From Pararhodonellum marinum (GTDB lineage: Bacteria; Bacteroidota; Bacteroidia; Cytophagales; Cyclobacteriaceae): DNA of 64,000 nucleotides. Below the pieces are notes generated by a model. It did not search any database. It worked only from the letters and a program-made list of their open reading frames with translations, and was not told the DNA's origin. Position numbers and translations under genes: made by a program. Positions 53,161-62,419 of this stretch are shown piece after piece. Numbering within the stretch: the stretch's first letter is position 1; each line of letters begins with the position of its first letter. The stretch is taken from assembly GCF_015354735.1 (NCBI RefSeq), contig NZ_JACEFJ010000005.1, forward strand, positions 248,001-312,000, given 5' to 3'.

Positions 53161-54711
53161 ATGAACCATAGTCAACTGACCAAAAAGGAAAAAGCCGGGC
53201 AATTGTTTAGCCCCGCCGCCTTTATTCACGACACCGAAGAACATTATCAAAATATGGAAGTTCTGGTCAGGGAGCATGGAATTGGTGGCATTACTTTTTT
53301 CCACAGTCGGGCGAGTTCAGCGGCCAATTTCGAAAAAAGACAGGAAACGCTGGATTATTCGGATAGCTTGGACAAGTTGGTCTACCTGATCAATCGGTAT
53401 CAAAAACAAGCCAAAATCCCCCTTTTGTTCAGCATTGATGCGGAGTATGGATTGGCCATGCGGGTTGAAAAAACACCACAATATCCCTATGCTATCAGTT
53501 TGGGAGCCTTGGATTTGAAGGATAGGGATTTGGTTTACGAGGTGGGTTACCGGATGGGTCAAGACCTTAAAGCGGCTGGTATCCACCTTAATTTTGCTCC
53601 TGTGGCGGATATCAATACCCAACCTGAAAACCCTGTCATAGGGTATCGCTCTTTTGGGAAAGAAAGGGAAAAGGTAACTCAGTTTGCTTTGGCCATGTAC
53701 CAGGGCCTTGAAGCGGCTGGGGTGAAAGCCTGCTACAAGCATTTTCCCGGGCATGGGGATACCATCGTGGATTCCCATCTCGGTCTACCCATCATAGATA
53801 AAACCAAGACCGAATTGATGGATGAGGAGCTGTATCCCTTTATTGAAGGAATTCGAGCAGGTGTGGACATGATCATGGTGGGGCATCTTGCTGCCCCTGC
53901 ACTTACCTTAGGCCAAAATATCCCGGCTTCCCTCAGCACTGCCATCATCAAGGATTTGCTCAGAGGGGAACTGGGTTTTAAGGGTCTAGTGGTTTCTGAT
54001 GCCCTCAATATGAAAAGTGTAAGCCCCATGCATGCCCTTCCAGGCCAACTGGAATGGGAGGCCTTTAAGGCTGGCAATGACCTACTTTGCTTTTCAGAGG
54101 AAGTGGAGGCAGGAATAGCCTATATCGCAAGAGAAGCGAAGGGAAATAATTTGGACACAAGTGTCGAAAAAGTCTTGGAGCTCAAAAATAAACTGGGACT
54201 TTTTGATGCCAAAACTGAAGTTCAGACTCCCCAGTACGACAAAGGATCGATCCGAACTTTCAATGCTCAACTGGCAGAAAGATACCTGAATTTTGAAAAA
54301 AAGGGCTCCATTGGAAAAAAGATAAGGGCCATGCTCTCCCAGGGCCAAATCCTGAAAACTACTGCTCAGGGGCCGGCGGATCATCCGTTTTTTCAAAAAC
54401 TTGATGCCGCTTTCCCACCTAAAAATTTATCATGGCATGAAATCATGGCAGATAAAAGTCAAGAACCGCTTTTGGCGGCTCTTTTTGTGCCTTCAGTCAA
54501 GCCGGTGAATGATTTTGGATTGGATCTGAAACGTGTGGAGGCTTTGACAGATTTGGCCCGAAAAAGGCCCATTGTTTTGGTGCTTTTTGGAAATCCGCTT
54601 GCCCTTAGGAAATTTTCCGATGTAAGTCTATTTGATACCATCCTCGTTGCTTATCAGTCCTTTGAAGAGGTACAGGAGGTGGCTGCGGAAAAACTATTAA
54701 GTCAGGTTTAA
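53161..54711 (+). CDS. Glycoside hydrolase family 3, beta-N-acetylhexosaminidase (NagZ-like)
   Basis: 516 residues. The (beta/alpha)8 domain carries the NagZ-type motif CYKHFPGHGDTIVDSH near residue 191, which includes the His-Asp pair used as the acid/base in GH3 hexosaminidases. The nucleophile Asp sits in GLVVSDALNMKSV near residue 280. About 170 further residues form a reduced C-terminal domain. There is no signal peptide, so it is predicted to act in the cytoplasm, as expected for murein recycling downstream of an AmpG-like importer. Confidence 0.9.
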   Translation: MNHSQLTKKEKAGQLFSPAAFIHDTEEHYQNMEVLVREHGIGGITFFHSRASSAANFEKRQETLDYSDSLDKLVYLINRYQKQAKIPLLFSIDAEYGLAMRVEKTPQYPYAISLGALDLKDRDLVYEVGYRMGQDLKAAGIHLNFAPVADINTQPENPVIGYRSFGKEREKVTQFALAMYQGLEAAGVKACYKHFPGHGDTIVDSHLGLPIIDKTKTELMDEELYPFIEGIRAGVDMIMVGHLAAPALTLGQNIPASLSTAIIKDLLRGELGFKGLVVSDALNMKSVSPMHALPGQLEWEAFKAGNDLLCFSEEVEAGIAYIAREAKGNNLDTSVEKVLELKNKLGLFDAKTEVQTPQYDKGSIRTFNAQLAERYLNFEKKGSIGKKIRAMLSQGQILKTTAQGPADHPFFQKLDAAFPPKNLSWHEIMADKSQEPLLAALFVPSVKPVNDFGLDLKRVEALTDLARKRPIVLVLFGNPLALRKFSDVSLFDTILVAYQSFEEVQEVAAEKLLSQV

Positions 54712-54912
54712 ATCGTATAAATGAACACATCAATCCTATTTTGAAGGGGAGATATTGATGGATTTTAGCCAGCAAAGGGCTGTCTGGATATTAAGATATT
54801 GGATTTGAATCCATGACAAAATTTCAAATCAATCTTAGCAATTTTTAAATTTGGTTTTCACGAGAGGAGGCTCAATTGGTAGTTACATTAGTTTCCTTGA
54901 GAAGAAATCATA

Positions 54913-54943
54913 AAAAAGGCCCACACCTAAAAATGGGGCCTGT
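54913..54943 (-). terminator. Terminator of the DUF885 gene
   Basis: On the minus strand AGGCCC and GGGCCT form a stem, with partial extension into the loop, followed by a run of T (A run at 54914-54919). It lies about 70 bases past the DUF885 stop. The rest of 54712-54912 shows no gene; a CATCAAT/ATTGATG inverted repeat at 54728-54760 follows the GH3 gene. Confidence 0.65.
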
Positions 54944-55010
54944 CCTGTGATTGTTTGCCTTCTAGCGATTAAACGCATGCTTTCGGAATGCTTTTTTGTT
55001 AATCCTAGCT

Positions 55011-56843
55011 TCAATTCTGTTTGACATCCATTACCCATCTATTGACTTCTTTTTCCAAAAGATTCAAGGGTAAGGCACCTCCTCCAAGCATAACATCATG
55101 AAAGGCTTTGATGTCAAAATCATCTCCCAGTTCTCTCTCAGCATATTGCCTTAATTCTTGGATCTTGAGCATGCCGATTTTATAGCCTGTGGCCTGTCCG
55201 GGCATCACCATGTAGCGGCGAACTTCTGCTTTGATGGCACCCGCTGAGATGGAGGAGTTCTCACTGAAGTATTGGATGGCGTCGACTTCTTTCCAGTCTT
55301 TTGCGTGAAGTCCTGTGTCTACCACCAGCCGGATGGCACGCCATATTTCATTGACCAATCTCCCGAAATCATAATAGGGGTTTTGATAGCCTCCCATTTC
55401 TTTGGCTAAAATTTCGGAATAAAGAGCCCATCCTTCCACATAGGAATTAAAGAACAACTGGGTCCTGAACTGCGGTAGTGATTCCAATTCCTGGGCAATG
55501 GAGATCTGCATGTGATGCCCGGGATTGCCTTCATGATAGGCCACACCTTCCATGGTGGATTTGGGCATGGATTTCATATCAGAAAGATGCACATAATAGG
55601 TGCCTGGCCTTGAGCCATCCGGAGTGCCCTGCATGTAGTGTTGAGGAGCCCCATCCTGCTCCCTAAAAGCCTCTACCCGCCTTACCTGAAGTTGCGCTTT
55701 GGGCAATAGCCCGAAATAATCTGGTAATTTTTCTGTAAGGGTATCCAAAAAAGCCTTGGAATCATCCAGATACCCTTGTCTGCCTTCATCCGTATTGGGA
55801 TAGAAAAACTGTGAGTCGGTATTGACAAAATCAAAAAAGGCTTTCAAATCGCCTTCAAATCCCACTTGTTCCTTGATGGCCATCATTTCACCCAAAATCC
55901 GGTCTACTTCATCCAGTCCGATCTGATGAATTTCCTCAGCTGTCAGGTCATTAGTCGTGGAGGATCTGAGTTGATGCTGATAGTATTCCATGCCATTCGG
56001 ATGACGACTTACGCCTGTAGGAGTATCTTCCAATTCAGGCAATTCTGACTCCAGCCAAGCGATCAATTCCTCATAGGCAGGCTGAAAGTGCTCCACCAAG
56101 GCGGTCTCAATTTGACCCCGAAAAGTTTCCGCTTCCTCCTCCGAAATTTTACCTGCTTCCTGCAAGGCCTCCATTTTACCTATCGCATCATTCCATAGTG
56201 GAGCTCCTTTATCCTCTTCGGTAAAGGGCTTACCTGAAATCAAGGCTTTTGTCTGTGTGATGACCGTTTCATAGGCGAATTTAGGCGGACGGATTCCCTG
56301 CTCGGTCTGAAGTTTGGCCCTTTCCAACATCTGTAAGTTCGCTCTTCCCGTTTCTTTGATCCGGTTGATCAAGGCGTTGAGGTCAGAGGTATCATCCACT
56401 TTATGGAAATTGATCAGCATGTTGGGAAGATTGGTATGCATGCCTCCCATTTGGTGAAACACATAATTGTGCCTTCGGAATGCTGCTTCGGCTTCTGCCA
56501 TGTCCTTTTGGTAGATCCAAAGGTCATACGATAATTGGGTTTGCGGATCCAATAGGTCATAGTCAAATCTGGACTTCATTTCAGCTACGCTGTTTTCCCA
56601 CCAGGCCAGCCGCTCGGCTTCTGCTTCCTCAGAGAGGTCATCAATCTGATCATAGAGGTCTTTTCTTCCTAAACTTGTCAACCGGAGGGGACTTTTTTGG
56701 AGGTAAGCTTCATGTTGTTCATCAAACCAGGCATTGATGTCATCACTTTGGTCTTCGGCGGGTTGATCGGTTCCGCAGCTAAAACAAAGAAAAGCCAGCC
56801 CGAAGAGAAAGAGCCAATGAAATAGTTGTTTTTTCAAGTTCAT
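55011..56843 (-). CDS. DUF885-family lipoprotein, probable zinc metallopeptidase
   Basis: 610 residues from the ATG at 56843, chosen because it gives a normal lipoprotein signal (MNLKKQLFHW, then LAFLCFSC); an earlier ATG at 56858 and a further in-frame extension to 56915 also exist. The DUF885 domain shows YYQHQLRSSTTNDLTAEEIH near residue 290, and the zinc motif VAYHEGNPGHHMQISIAQEL near 435, followed by SYVEGWALYSE (the third Glu ligand). VMPGQATGYKIGMLKI near 545 is another family hallmark. Distant relatives act as peptidases; the substrate is unknown. Confidence 0.88.
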   Translation of the reverse strand: MNLKKQLFHWLFLFGLAFLCFSCGTDQPAEDQSDDINAWFDEQHEAYLQKSPLRLTSLGRKDLYDQIDDLSEEAEAERLAWWENSVAEMKSRFDYDLLDPQTQLSYDLWIYQKDMAEAEAAFRRHNYVFHQMGGMHTNLPNMLINFHKVDDTSDLNALINRIKETGRANLQMLERAKLQTEQGIRPPKFAYETVITQTKALISGKPFTEEDKGAPLWNDAIGKMEALQEAGKISEEEAETFRGQIETALVEHFQPAYEELIAWLESELPELEDTPTGVSRHPNGMEYYQHQLRSSTTNDLTAEEIHQIGLDEVDRILGEMMAIKEQVGFEGDLKAFFDFVNTDSQFFYPNTDEGRQGYLDDSKAFLDTLTEKLPDYFGLLPKAQLQVRRVEAFREQDGAPQHYMQGTPDGSRPGTYYVHLSDMKSMPKSTMEGVAYHEGNPGHHMQISIAQELESLPQFRTQLFFNSYVEGWALYSEILAKEMGGYQNPYYDFGRLVNEIWRAIRLVVDTGLHAKDWKEVDAIQYFSENSSISAGAIKAEVRRYMVMPGQATGYKIGMLKIQELRQYAERELGDDFDIKAFHDVMLGGGALPLNLLEKEVNRWVMDVKQN

Positions 56844-57194
56844 TTTTGATTGAATCATGGGTGGATGAAAATTATGCAAATCAAGTGATAGGGTAAAATA
56901 CACAATTATCATCAAAATTCAATGGTGGATATAGGTCCAATGGTTACATGAAAATGGGACCTTCTGAAAGCATGCATTTTAAGTGAATAAATCAGGGCAA
57001 CTGTGAGATCTTAGTGAAATATCCAAAGCTAATTCATTTATCTTTCGTTACCTCCATTTTTCGGATGAGGTAGAATCGGGTTGGATTGTTATATTTAGGA
57101 TTGAGAAACAACATGTCGGTGTCGAAAGTTAAAGCAGTTTTCCAATTCACTTTAATCTGATTATTCTTTGGCCAAACCCAATTTCATTGTTCGG
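56844..57194. other. 351-base divergent gap without a gene
   Basis: Must hold the promoters of the DUF885 and channel-like genes. TATCTTTC near 57039 is one base off TAnnTTTG. A short inverted repeat AGGTCC/GGACCT lies at 56933-56962. Nothing else is evident. Confidence 0.35.
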
Positions 57195-59003
57195 ATGTGG
57201 CGCAAATTGCGCCGAAGCTTTACTGCGGAGAGATTTGCCTTGTCACCCGTTTGGGTTCAGCTTTTAACCATTTTCGTGGTCAGTGGCTGTTTGATCTTCC
57301 TTTTTTCTCCCCTACTGGGAGATCTTGCAACCAGTTACAGGATTTTTGCCGATCCTGCCAATTATGCCTTGGCAGAAGGGCCCATGCAATTGGGATTTGG
57401 TTTGGTGCTGGTGTTATTGGGTTTGGTGCTCTTCTCTTTTATCATTTCAGTACTTTCCGCGGCTTTGGTTGAATTGATCGCCAATATTCGAAGGGGTTCT
57501 CTGCCTTTTCGGCGTAGCGGCCATATCCTTTTCATCAATTACAATATCAAATTACCCTTGATCTTGGATCAATTCAACCTTAGGGCCAAAGAAAAGGGAA
57601 TGGTAGAGCCAGTCGTATTGCTCTTTTCCAAAGCCTCCATCGTTTCCGGGTTTCGGGCCCAATTCAGCAAAGACCGTTGGCCATTTTTGGATATTTATTT
57701 GAGACAAGGGGATGTGATGGCTTTCAGCACTTATGAACGCCTTTCCATATTCAAAGCCCTGGGTTTGGTATTGCTGTTGCCGGATCATGAAGAAGACAAG
57801 TTTTCTGCTGACAATTACAACCTAAAAATATTGACCTCCTTGACCAATGACCAGGCTTTTTTCAAGCACCTCTCAGATCGTCAACTTTCCCGACGACCGA
57901 TGAAGTGCGCCATAGAGCTTTCCAATCAGCCGGATAGCCGAAATATCGCCATGGCCATGACCGCCCATGATTCCGGTTCGCTCTTTTCGGTCATTACACC
58001 GGGAGATGTGATCGGGAGCATCCTATCCCGTGCCAAAGTGGACGTGGTGTATTATAAGGTTTTCTTTGAAATACTTTCCATGGATGGCAATACCATTCAG
58101 TTTATAGACCCAAAGCGTCTTTCCAAAAGGGAAAGCCTGACGGGACAGCCCTTTGAAGACCTGATGTTTTGTTTTAAAGGAGGTACCCTGTTGGGATACT
58201 CCAGAGTCAATGAAGCAGGCCGCTTTGAAATGAATCTTTGCCCTTTCGGAGAAAAATTAGGCGCCTCAGACTGGCTGATTTTCATGACGGAAAATGTGAA
58301 TGGCATCAAATATGCCTCCGGGCCTCCGAATGCTCTCTCCCTCAAACACGAAGAAATATTTCCCCCGAATGAGTTTGCCAGCAAGCGTATCTGTGTGATT
58401 GGGGATACCTGGCCCTTGGGCAACATGGCAGATTTTATGGATTTGACCAGTCTGGAAGCCATGCAGGAAGCACATTTTGTTTTTGCTGAGCCCAATGAAT
58501 ACCTAAAGTCTGACTTTCATAAAAAACTTCAGGAAGCTGATTATGATAACCTCATCATCAATCTCGATGACGAATTGGGTTTCAGACTGACCATGCTTTT
58601 GGTTTCGGCCAACCGAAAAAATTCCAGCTTTTTATCCAAAATTGTGACTATTCTGAGTGACCCGGTCACCGAACAGCTCCTCAGCAAAAATCTGCTGAAG
58701 AGCAACACCATTCTTTCTCACAAGCTTTCTGCCCGTTACATTGCGCAGTTGTCCTTCCAAAAGAATCTGGACCGCTTATTTAAAGAATTGGCCTATCCTG
58801 AGGGTGCTGAATTTAATTTGTTGGAAGTAGGAAAGCATATTCCCAGAGATTTGCTTAAAAATAGTCAAGAAGTAAAACAAATGCTTGCTGCGCATCAATT
58901 GATTTATTTGGGCACCGTGGATAGGGATAAAAACATCCATTTGGGCGCATCTGACTTCGATGATACACAGCAGATTTTGGTATTAAGTCAAGGGGAAGTT
59001 TGA
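57195..59003 (+). CDS. CASTOR/POLLUX-related ion-channel-like membrane protein
   Basis: 602 residues from the ATG at 57195; a TTG at 57168 would add 9 residues. Two membrane segments flank a periplasmic loop: VWVQLLTIFVVSGCLIFLF near residue 20 and GFGLVLVLLGLVLFSFIIS near residue 67. Then LIANIRRGSLPFRRSGHILF opens the cytoplasmic part, which has RCK-like Rossmann repeats (HILFINYN; KRICVIGDTWPLGNMADF near 395). This layout matches bacterial relatives of the plant CASTOR/POLLUX channels. The pore sequence differs from K+ channels, with no TVGYG filter, and ion selectivity is unknown. No partner gene is adjacent. Confidence 0.72.
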   Translation: MWRKLRRSFTAERFALSPVWVQLLTIFVVSGCLIFLFSPLLGDLATSYRIFADPANYALAEGPMQLGFGLVLVLLGLVLFSFIISVLSAALVELIANIRRGSLPFRRSGHILFINYNIKLPLILDQFNLRAKEKGMVEPVVLLFSKASIVSGFRAQFSKDRWPFLDIYLRQGDVMAFSTYERLSIFKALGLVLLLPDHEEDKFSADNYNLKILTSLTNDQAFFKHLSDRQLSRRPMKCAIELSNQPDSRNIAMAMTAHDSGSLFSVITPGDVIGSILSRAKVDVVYYKVFFEILSMDGNTIQFIDPKRLSKRESLTGQPFEDLMFCFKGGTLLGYSRVNEAGRFEMNLCPFGEKLGASDWLIFMTENVNGIKYASGPPNALSLKHEEIFPPNEFASKRICVIGDTWPLGNMADFMDLTSLEAMQEAHFVFAEPNEYLKSDFHKKLQEADYDNLIINLDDELGFRLTMLLVSANRKNSSFLSKIVTILSDPVTEQLLSKNLLKSNTILSHKLSARYIAQLSFQKNLDRLFKELAYPEGAEFNLLEVGKHIPRDLLKNSQEVKQMLAAHQLIYLGTVDRDKNIHLGASDFDDTQQILVLSQGEV

Positions 59004-59370
59004 AAGGAATTCCCAATGAAAGCTTAGAGAAAAGCCAATGCCTTGCATCTCTTTTTTTTCAACTAAAGAGAACTATTCAATTTTTTTTCTAGAATTTTTA
59101 AGCAGTTCAACCTCAGAAATGGAATGCACTAATTGGTTGAAATACAATTAACTTATGGGTAGATACATTTTTCATTTTATGAAATAGATATTAAGTTAAC
59201 TTTCTCATAATCAATGGATTTTAAGTCTATTTGAATGGGTTGATTCAATTTGGGTTTTACATTTTTTTATGGCATATTAGGGTTTCTATCACCCGGAATT
59301 TTTAAAAAAACAGGTGCATTAAGGTGCCCTTTAATACTGTTTAAAATGTTTTACTAACCCCTTTTTATTT
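59004..59370. other. 367-base AT-rich gap without a gene
   Basis: No reading frame of interest, no terminator with a clear stem, and no convincing promoter for the small membrane protein gene that follows. I see nothing specific. Confidence 0.35.
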
Positions 59371-59583
59371 ATGAAAAACAAAACAAAATTGATCATGGCC
59401 AATGTATTTGCATTGATAGCGGTGATTTCCATTTTAGCCATCAGCAATTTGCTTGGATTAGAGATTGGAAATGGTTCAAATTCCCTTGGGATCAAAGCCG
59501 CACTTTTGCTGATCCCTCAAACTGGATTTCTTTATTTTTATTGGAGATCCTATAGAACCGCGCTTAGCAAACAAATGGCCTGA
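59371..59583 (+). CDS. Small two-helix membrane protein, uncharacterised
   Basis: 70 residues: a basic start (MKNKTKL), two hydrophobic segments (NVFALIAVISILAISNLLGL and IKAALLLIPQTGFLYFYWRS), and a short basic tail. No family recognised. Support that it is a real gene: coherent membrane topology, isolated position, and a good terminator (59612-59641) just downstream. Confidence 0.6.
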   Translation: MKNKTKLIMANVFALIAVISILAISNLLGLEIGNGSNSLGIKAALLLIPQTGFLYFYWRSYRTALSKQMA

Positions 59584-59611
59584 AGAGAAAAGATTCTTTA
59601 AGTGGAAAATA

Positions 59612-59641
59612 AACCTGGATCAGTAAGATTCGGGTTTTTTT
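59612..59641 (+). terminator. Intrinsic terminator after the small membrane protein gene
   Basis: AACCTGGATC (59612-59621) pairs with GATTCGGGTT (59627-59636) through ten pairs, two of them G-T, over a 5-base loop, followed by T's. The remainder of the gap to araD (59642-59980) holds only the -7 element listed next. Confidence 0.7.
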
Positions 59642-59907
59642 ATGGATCTTTATTTGACGATCATCAATTCTTCCTGAATTCTTTTTTGGGAACAAGAAGC
59701 TGTTAAAAAGAAAACCTATTTTGATTTTTAATTGTATATAATACACTTAAATTTATGTTTCAGTTTCAAACCGATTAGAGGTGCCAAAATGATTCACATC
59801 AGGCTGTTTAGTCAAAATTTCATCAATGAGAAAGCCAAAAAATGGATGTAAAGGTTTTAATTTGAGTAGGCCTTTCCATTCGGAATGAGTTTTTGGTCCG
59901 AATAGAA

Positions 59908-59915
59908 TATTTTTG
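59908..59915 (+). promoter_or_regulatory. Candidate -7 element upstream of araD
   Basis: TATTTTTG, an exact TAnnTTTG match, 65 bases before the araD ATG. No TTG at the normal -33 spacing. Confidence 0.35.
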
Positions 59916-59980
59916 TTCACAATAATGATTCACTTGATTGAGAAAAATTGAAAATAGAAGTTTAATTCAGTAAGAAGACT

Positions 59981-60685
59981 ATGAACCAGTACAATCAGAT
60001 CAAATCACAGTGTTTCGAAGCCAATATGCAATTGCCTGAACTCAACTTGGTGGTATACACTTTTGGCAATGTCAGTGCAGTGGATAGGGATAAAGGTGTC
60101 TTTGCCATCAAACCTAGTGGAGTTCCATATGCATCTCTGAAAGTGGAGGACATCGTCGTGGTGGATTTTGACAACAAGGTAGTGGACGGAAAAATGAGGC
60201 CTTCCTCAGATACCAAAACCCATGCTTTTCTATACAAACACTGGGAAAATATCGGAGGGATATGCCATACCCATTCGACCTATGCGGTTTCCTGGGCGCA
60301 AGCCCAAATGGACATCCCCATTTTTGGGACCACACATGCGGATCATTTGACAGCGGATATTCCCTGTGCAGCCCCGATGGCCGATAGCTTAATCCAAGGA
60401 GATTATGAACACAACACGGGACAGCAAATTTTGGATTGCTTTGAAAAAAAAGGGTTAAGTCCCGAAGAGGTAGAAATGGTATTGATTGGCAATCATGGAC
60501 CGTTTGCATGGGGAAAGGATGCGTCCAAGGCTGTTTACAACAGCAAAGTGCTGGAAGAAATCGCAAGGATGGCTTATCTGACTTTACAGATCAATCCAAA
60601 AGCGCCAAGGCTAAAAGAATCCCTGATCAGAAAACATTACGAACGAAAACACGGCAAGGATGCCTATTATGGTCAGGGTTGTTGA
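59981..60685 (+). CDS. araD: L-ribulose-5-phosphate 4-epimerase
   Basis: Class II aldolase-fold zinc enzyme of 234 residues converting L-ribulose 5-phosphate to D-xylulose 5-phosphate. Metal-binding His pair in GICHTHSTYAVSWAQAQ near residue 92 and phosphate and substrate loops FAIKPSGVPYASL near 34. PIFGTTHADHL near 110 and LIGNHGPFAWGKDASKAVYN near 164 complete the AraD signature. It runs rightward and converges on araB with a 13-base overlap of the 3' ends, although these two usually lie in one operon. Confidence 0.96.
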   Translation: MNQYNQIKSQCFEANMQLPELNLVVYTFGNVSAVDRDKGVFAIKPSGVPYASLKVEDIVVVDFDNKVVDGKMRPSSDTKTHAFLYKHWENIGGICHTHSTYAVSWAQAQMDIPIFGTTHADHLTADIPCAAPMADSLIQGDYEHNTGQQILDCFEKKGLSPEEVEMVLIGNHGPFAWGKDASKAVYNSKVLEEIARMAYLTLQINPKAPRLKESLIRKHYERKHGKDAYYGQGC

Positions 60686-62379
60686 AGCAGATCCACTGAT
60701 TTAGACTCCAAAGAAGCTTCCACAAATTCACCAAATTCCACATAATCTCGATAAAGCTTTTCATAAATCTCGATATGTTCTTTGATAGGATGGTAGATTT
60801 TGTCAAAACCATTGCTCATGGCTTTGATGGCAGTTGGCGTATCCGCGTGAATGCCGGCGGCGACGGCTGCATACATGGCAGCACCCAAAGCAGGTGCCTG
60901 GTCTGAAGTGGCCACTTTGATAGGCATATTGAGCACATCGGCAAGAGTCTGCATGACCAAAGTGGATTTTTTGGCTACTCCGCCCATTCCTATGACTGAA
61001 TTGATCACCACGCCTTCTTCTCTGAATCGATCTATAATTTTTCTGGAACCAAAACTGATTGCTTCCACCAAGGCTTTGAAGATCCTGGGGGCGTCGGAAC
61101 CCATGTTGAGCCCTTTGATGGCGCCTTTCAAAGCTTGGTTGGCATCAGGGGTTCTTCTGCCATTGATCCAATCCAAGGCCAAAATACTGGATTCACTCAC
61201 GGGAATCTTGAGAGCTGCTTCCGAAAGTTTGCTGATATATTGGTCTTCCATTTCTAAGATCAATTGATCTTTTTGAGAAGCGGAAAGCACCTGACTATCC
61301 CGTATCAAATCCAGACTCGTTTTTGAAATCAATTCCTTAAACCAGGCAAGTACATCACCGAAGCCAGATTGTCCAGCCTCAAGGCCTATGCTGCCGGGGA
61401 TGACCGATCCATCTACCTGACCACAAATGCCCTTGATCAATTTCTGGCCTAAAGTAGCTTTGTCAGTGACCATGACATCACAAGTCGAAGTACCCATGAC
61501 TTTGATGAGCGTATTGGGTCCTATTTCCCCTCCCACTGCACCGGCATGGGCATCAAATGTGCCTACAGCAACGATTGTATCTGTTGTAAGGCCTAATTTG
61601 GAAGCCCATGATTCACTCAATTTACCTGCTACCTGATCAGAGGTGAATGTTTCCGTATACAACTGATCTCTCAAGTCGGCCAGGTATGGGTCAAGTTTGG
61701 ATAAAAAATTCTTCGGAGGCAATCCGCCCCAGCTTTCATGCCATAGGGCTTTGTGTCCAGCGGCACATCGGCTTCTCTTGAGCTCCATTACATCGCTGAT
61801 TCCGATCAGCTGACCTGTGATGTAGTCACAATGTTCCATCCAGGAGAAAGCGGCTTTTTTCACCGCCTCATCTTCACGGATCACGTGAAGGATCTTGGAC
61901 CAGAACCACTCTGAGGAATAAATTCCTCCTTCATATTTTGTATAATCCTCACCACCCCAGGTTCTGGCCAGTTGGTTGATTTCTTCGGCCTCCTGAATCG
62001 CTGTATGGTCTTTCCATAACACCATCATGGCATTTGGGTTATCGCCAAATTCGGGATGGAAGGCCAATGATTGTCCTTTTTCATCTACAGGCAGGGGAGA
62101 GGACCCTGTGGTGTCCACACAGATGGCCTTTACCTGTTCCGGATTGACTTGGGAAGCTGAAAGAACCCCCTTTATGGTGGCTTCCAATCCCTCAAGATGG
62201 TCCAGCGGATGCTGCCTGAATTGGTTCATGACTGGAATACAGTATTTACCTGCTTTCCATCTCGGATACCAATATACCTTGCTGGCCAAAGTTTCCCCAT
62301 TGGATGTGTCGACCAACACTGCTCGTACTGAATCGGACCCATAATCAAGACCGATTACAAAGGTTTCATTTGTCATCAT
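60673..62379 (-). CDS. araB: Ribulokinase
   Basis: FGGY-family kinase of 568 residues phosphorylating L-ribulose. VIGLDYGSDSVRAVLVD near residue 8, CVDTTGSSPLPVDEKG near 87, KYEGGIYSSEWFWSKILHV near 149, MGTSTCDVMVTDK near 292 and GGVAKKSTLVMQTLADVL near 474, all typical of AraB. It runs leftward from the same side as the GH127 gene (40 bases upstream on the same strand), so arabinose release and its first phosphorylation may be co-transcribed. No araA is in the window. Confidence 0.95.
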   Translation of the reverse strand: MMTNETFVIGLDYGSDSVRAVLVDTSNGETLASKVYWYPRWKAGKYCIPVMNQFRQHPLDHLEGLEATIKGVLSASQVNPEQVKAICVDTTGSSPLPVDEKGQSLAFHPEFGDNPNAMMVLWKDHTAIQEAEEINQLARTWGGEDYTKYEGGIYSSEWFWSKILHVIREDEAVKKAAFSWMEHCDYITGQLIGISDVMELKRSRCAAGHKALWHESWGGLPPKNFLSKLDPYLADLRDQLYTETFTSDQVAGKLSESWASKLGLTTDTIVAVGTFDAHAGAVGGEIGPNTLIKVMGTSTCDVMVTDKATLGQKLIKGICGQVDGSVIPGSIGLEAGQSGFGDVLAWFKELISKTSLDLIRDSQVLSASQKDQLILEMEDQYISKLSEAALKIPVSESSILALDWINGRRTPDANQALKGAIKGLNMGSDAPRIFKALVEAISFGSRKIIDRFREEGVVINSVIGMGGVAKKSTLVMQTLADVLNMPIKVATSDQAPALGAAMYAAVAAGIHADTPTAIKAMSNGFDKIYHPIKEHIEIYEKLYRDYVEFGEFVEASLESKSVDLLQQP

Positions 62380-62419
62380 TAGTTTAGGTTTTAAGGGCTG
62401 GGTTTATGTCAATTTGATA

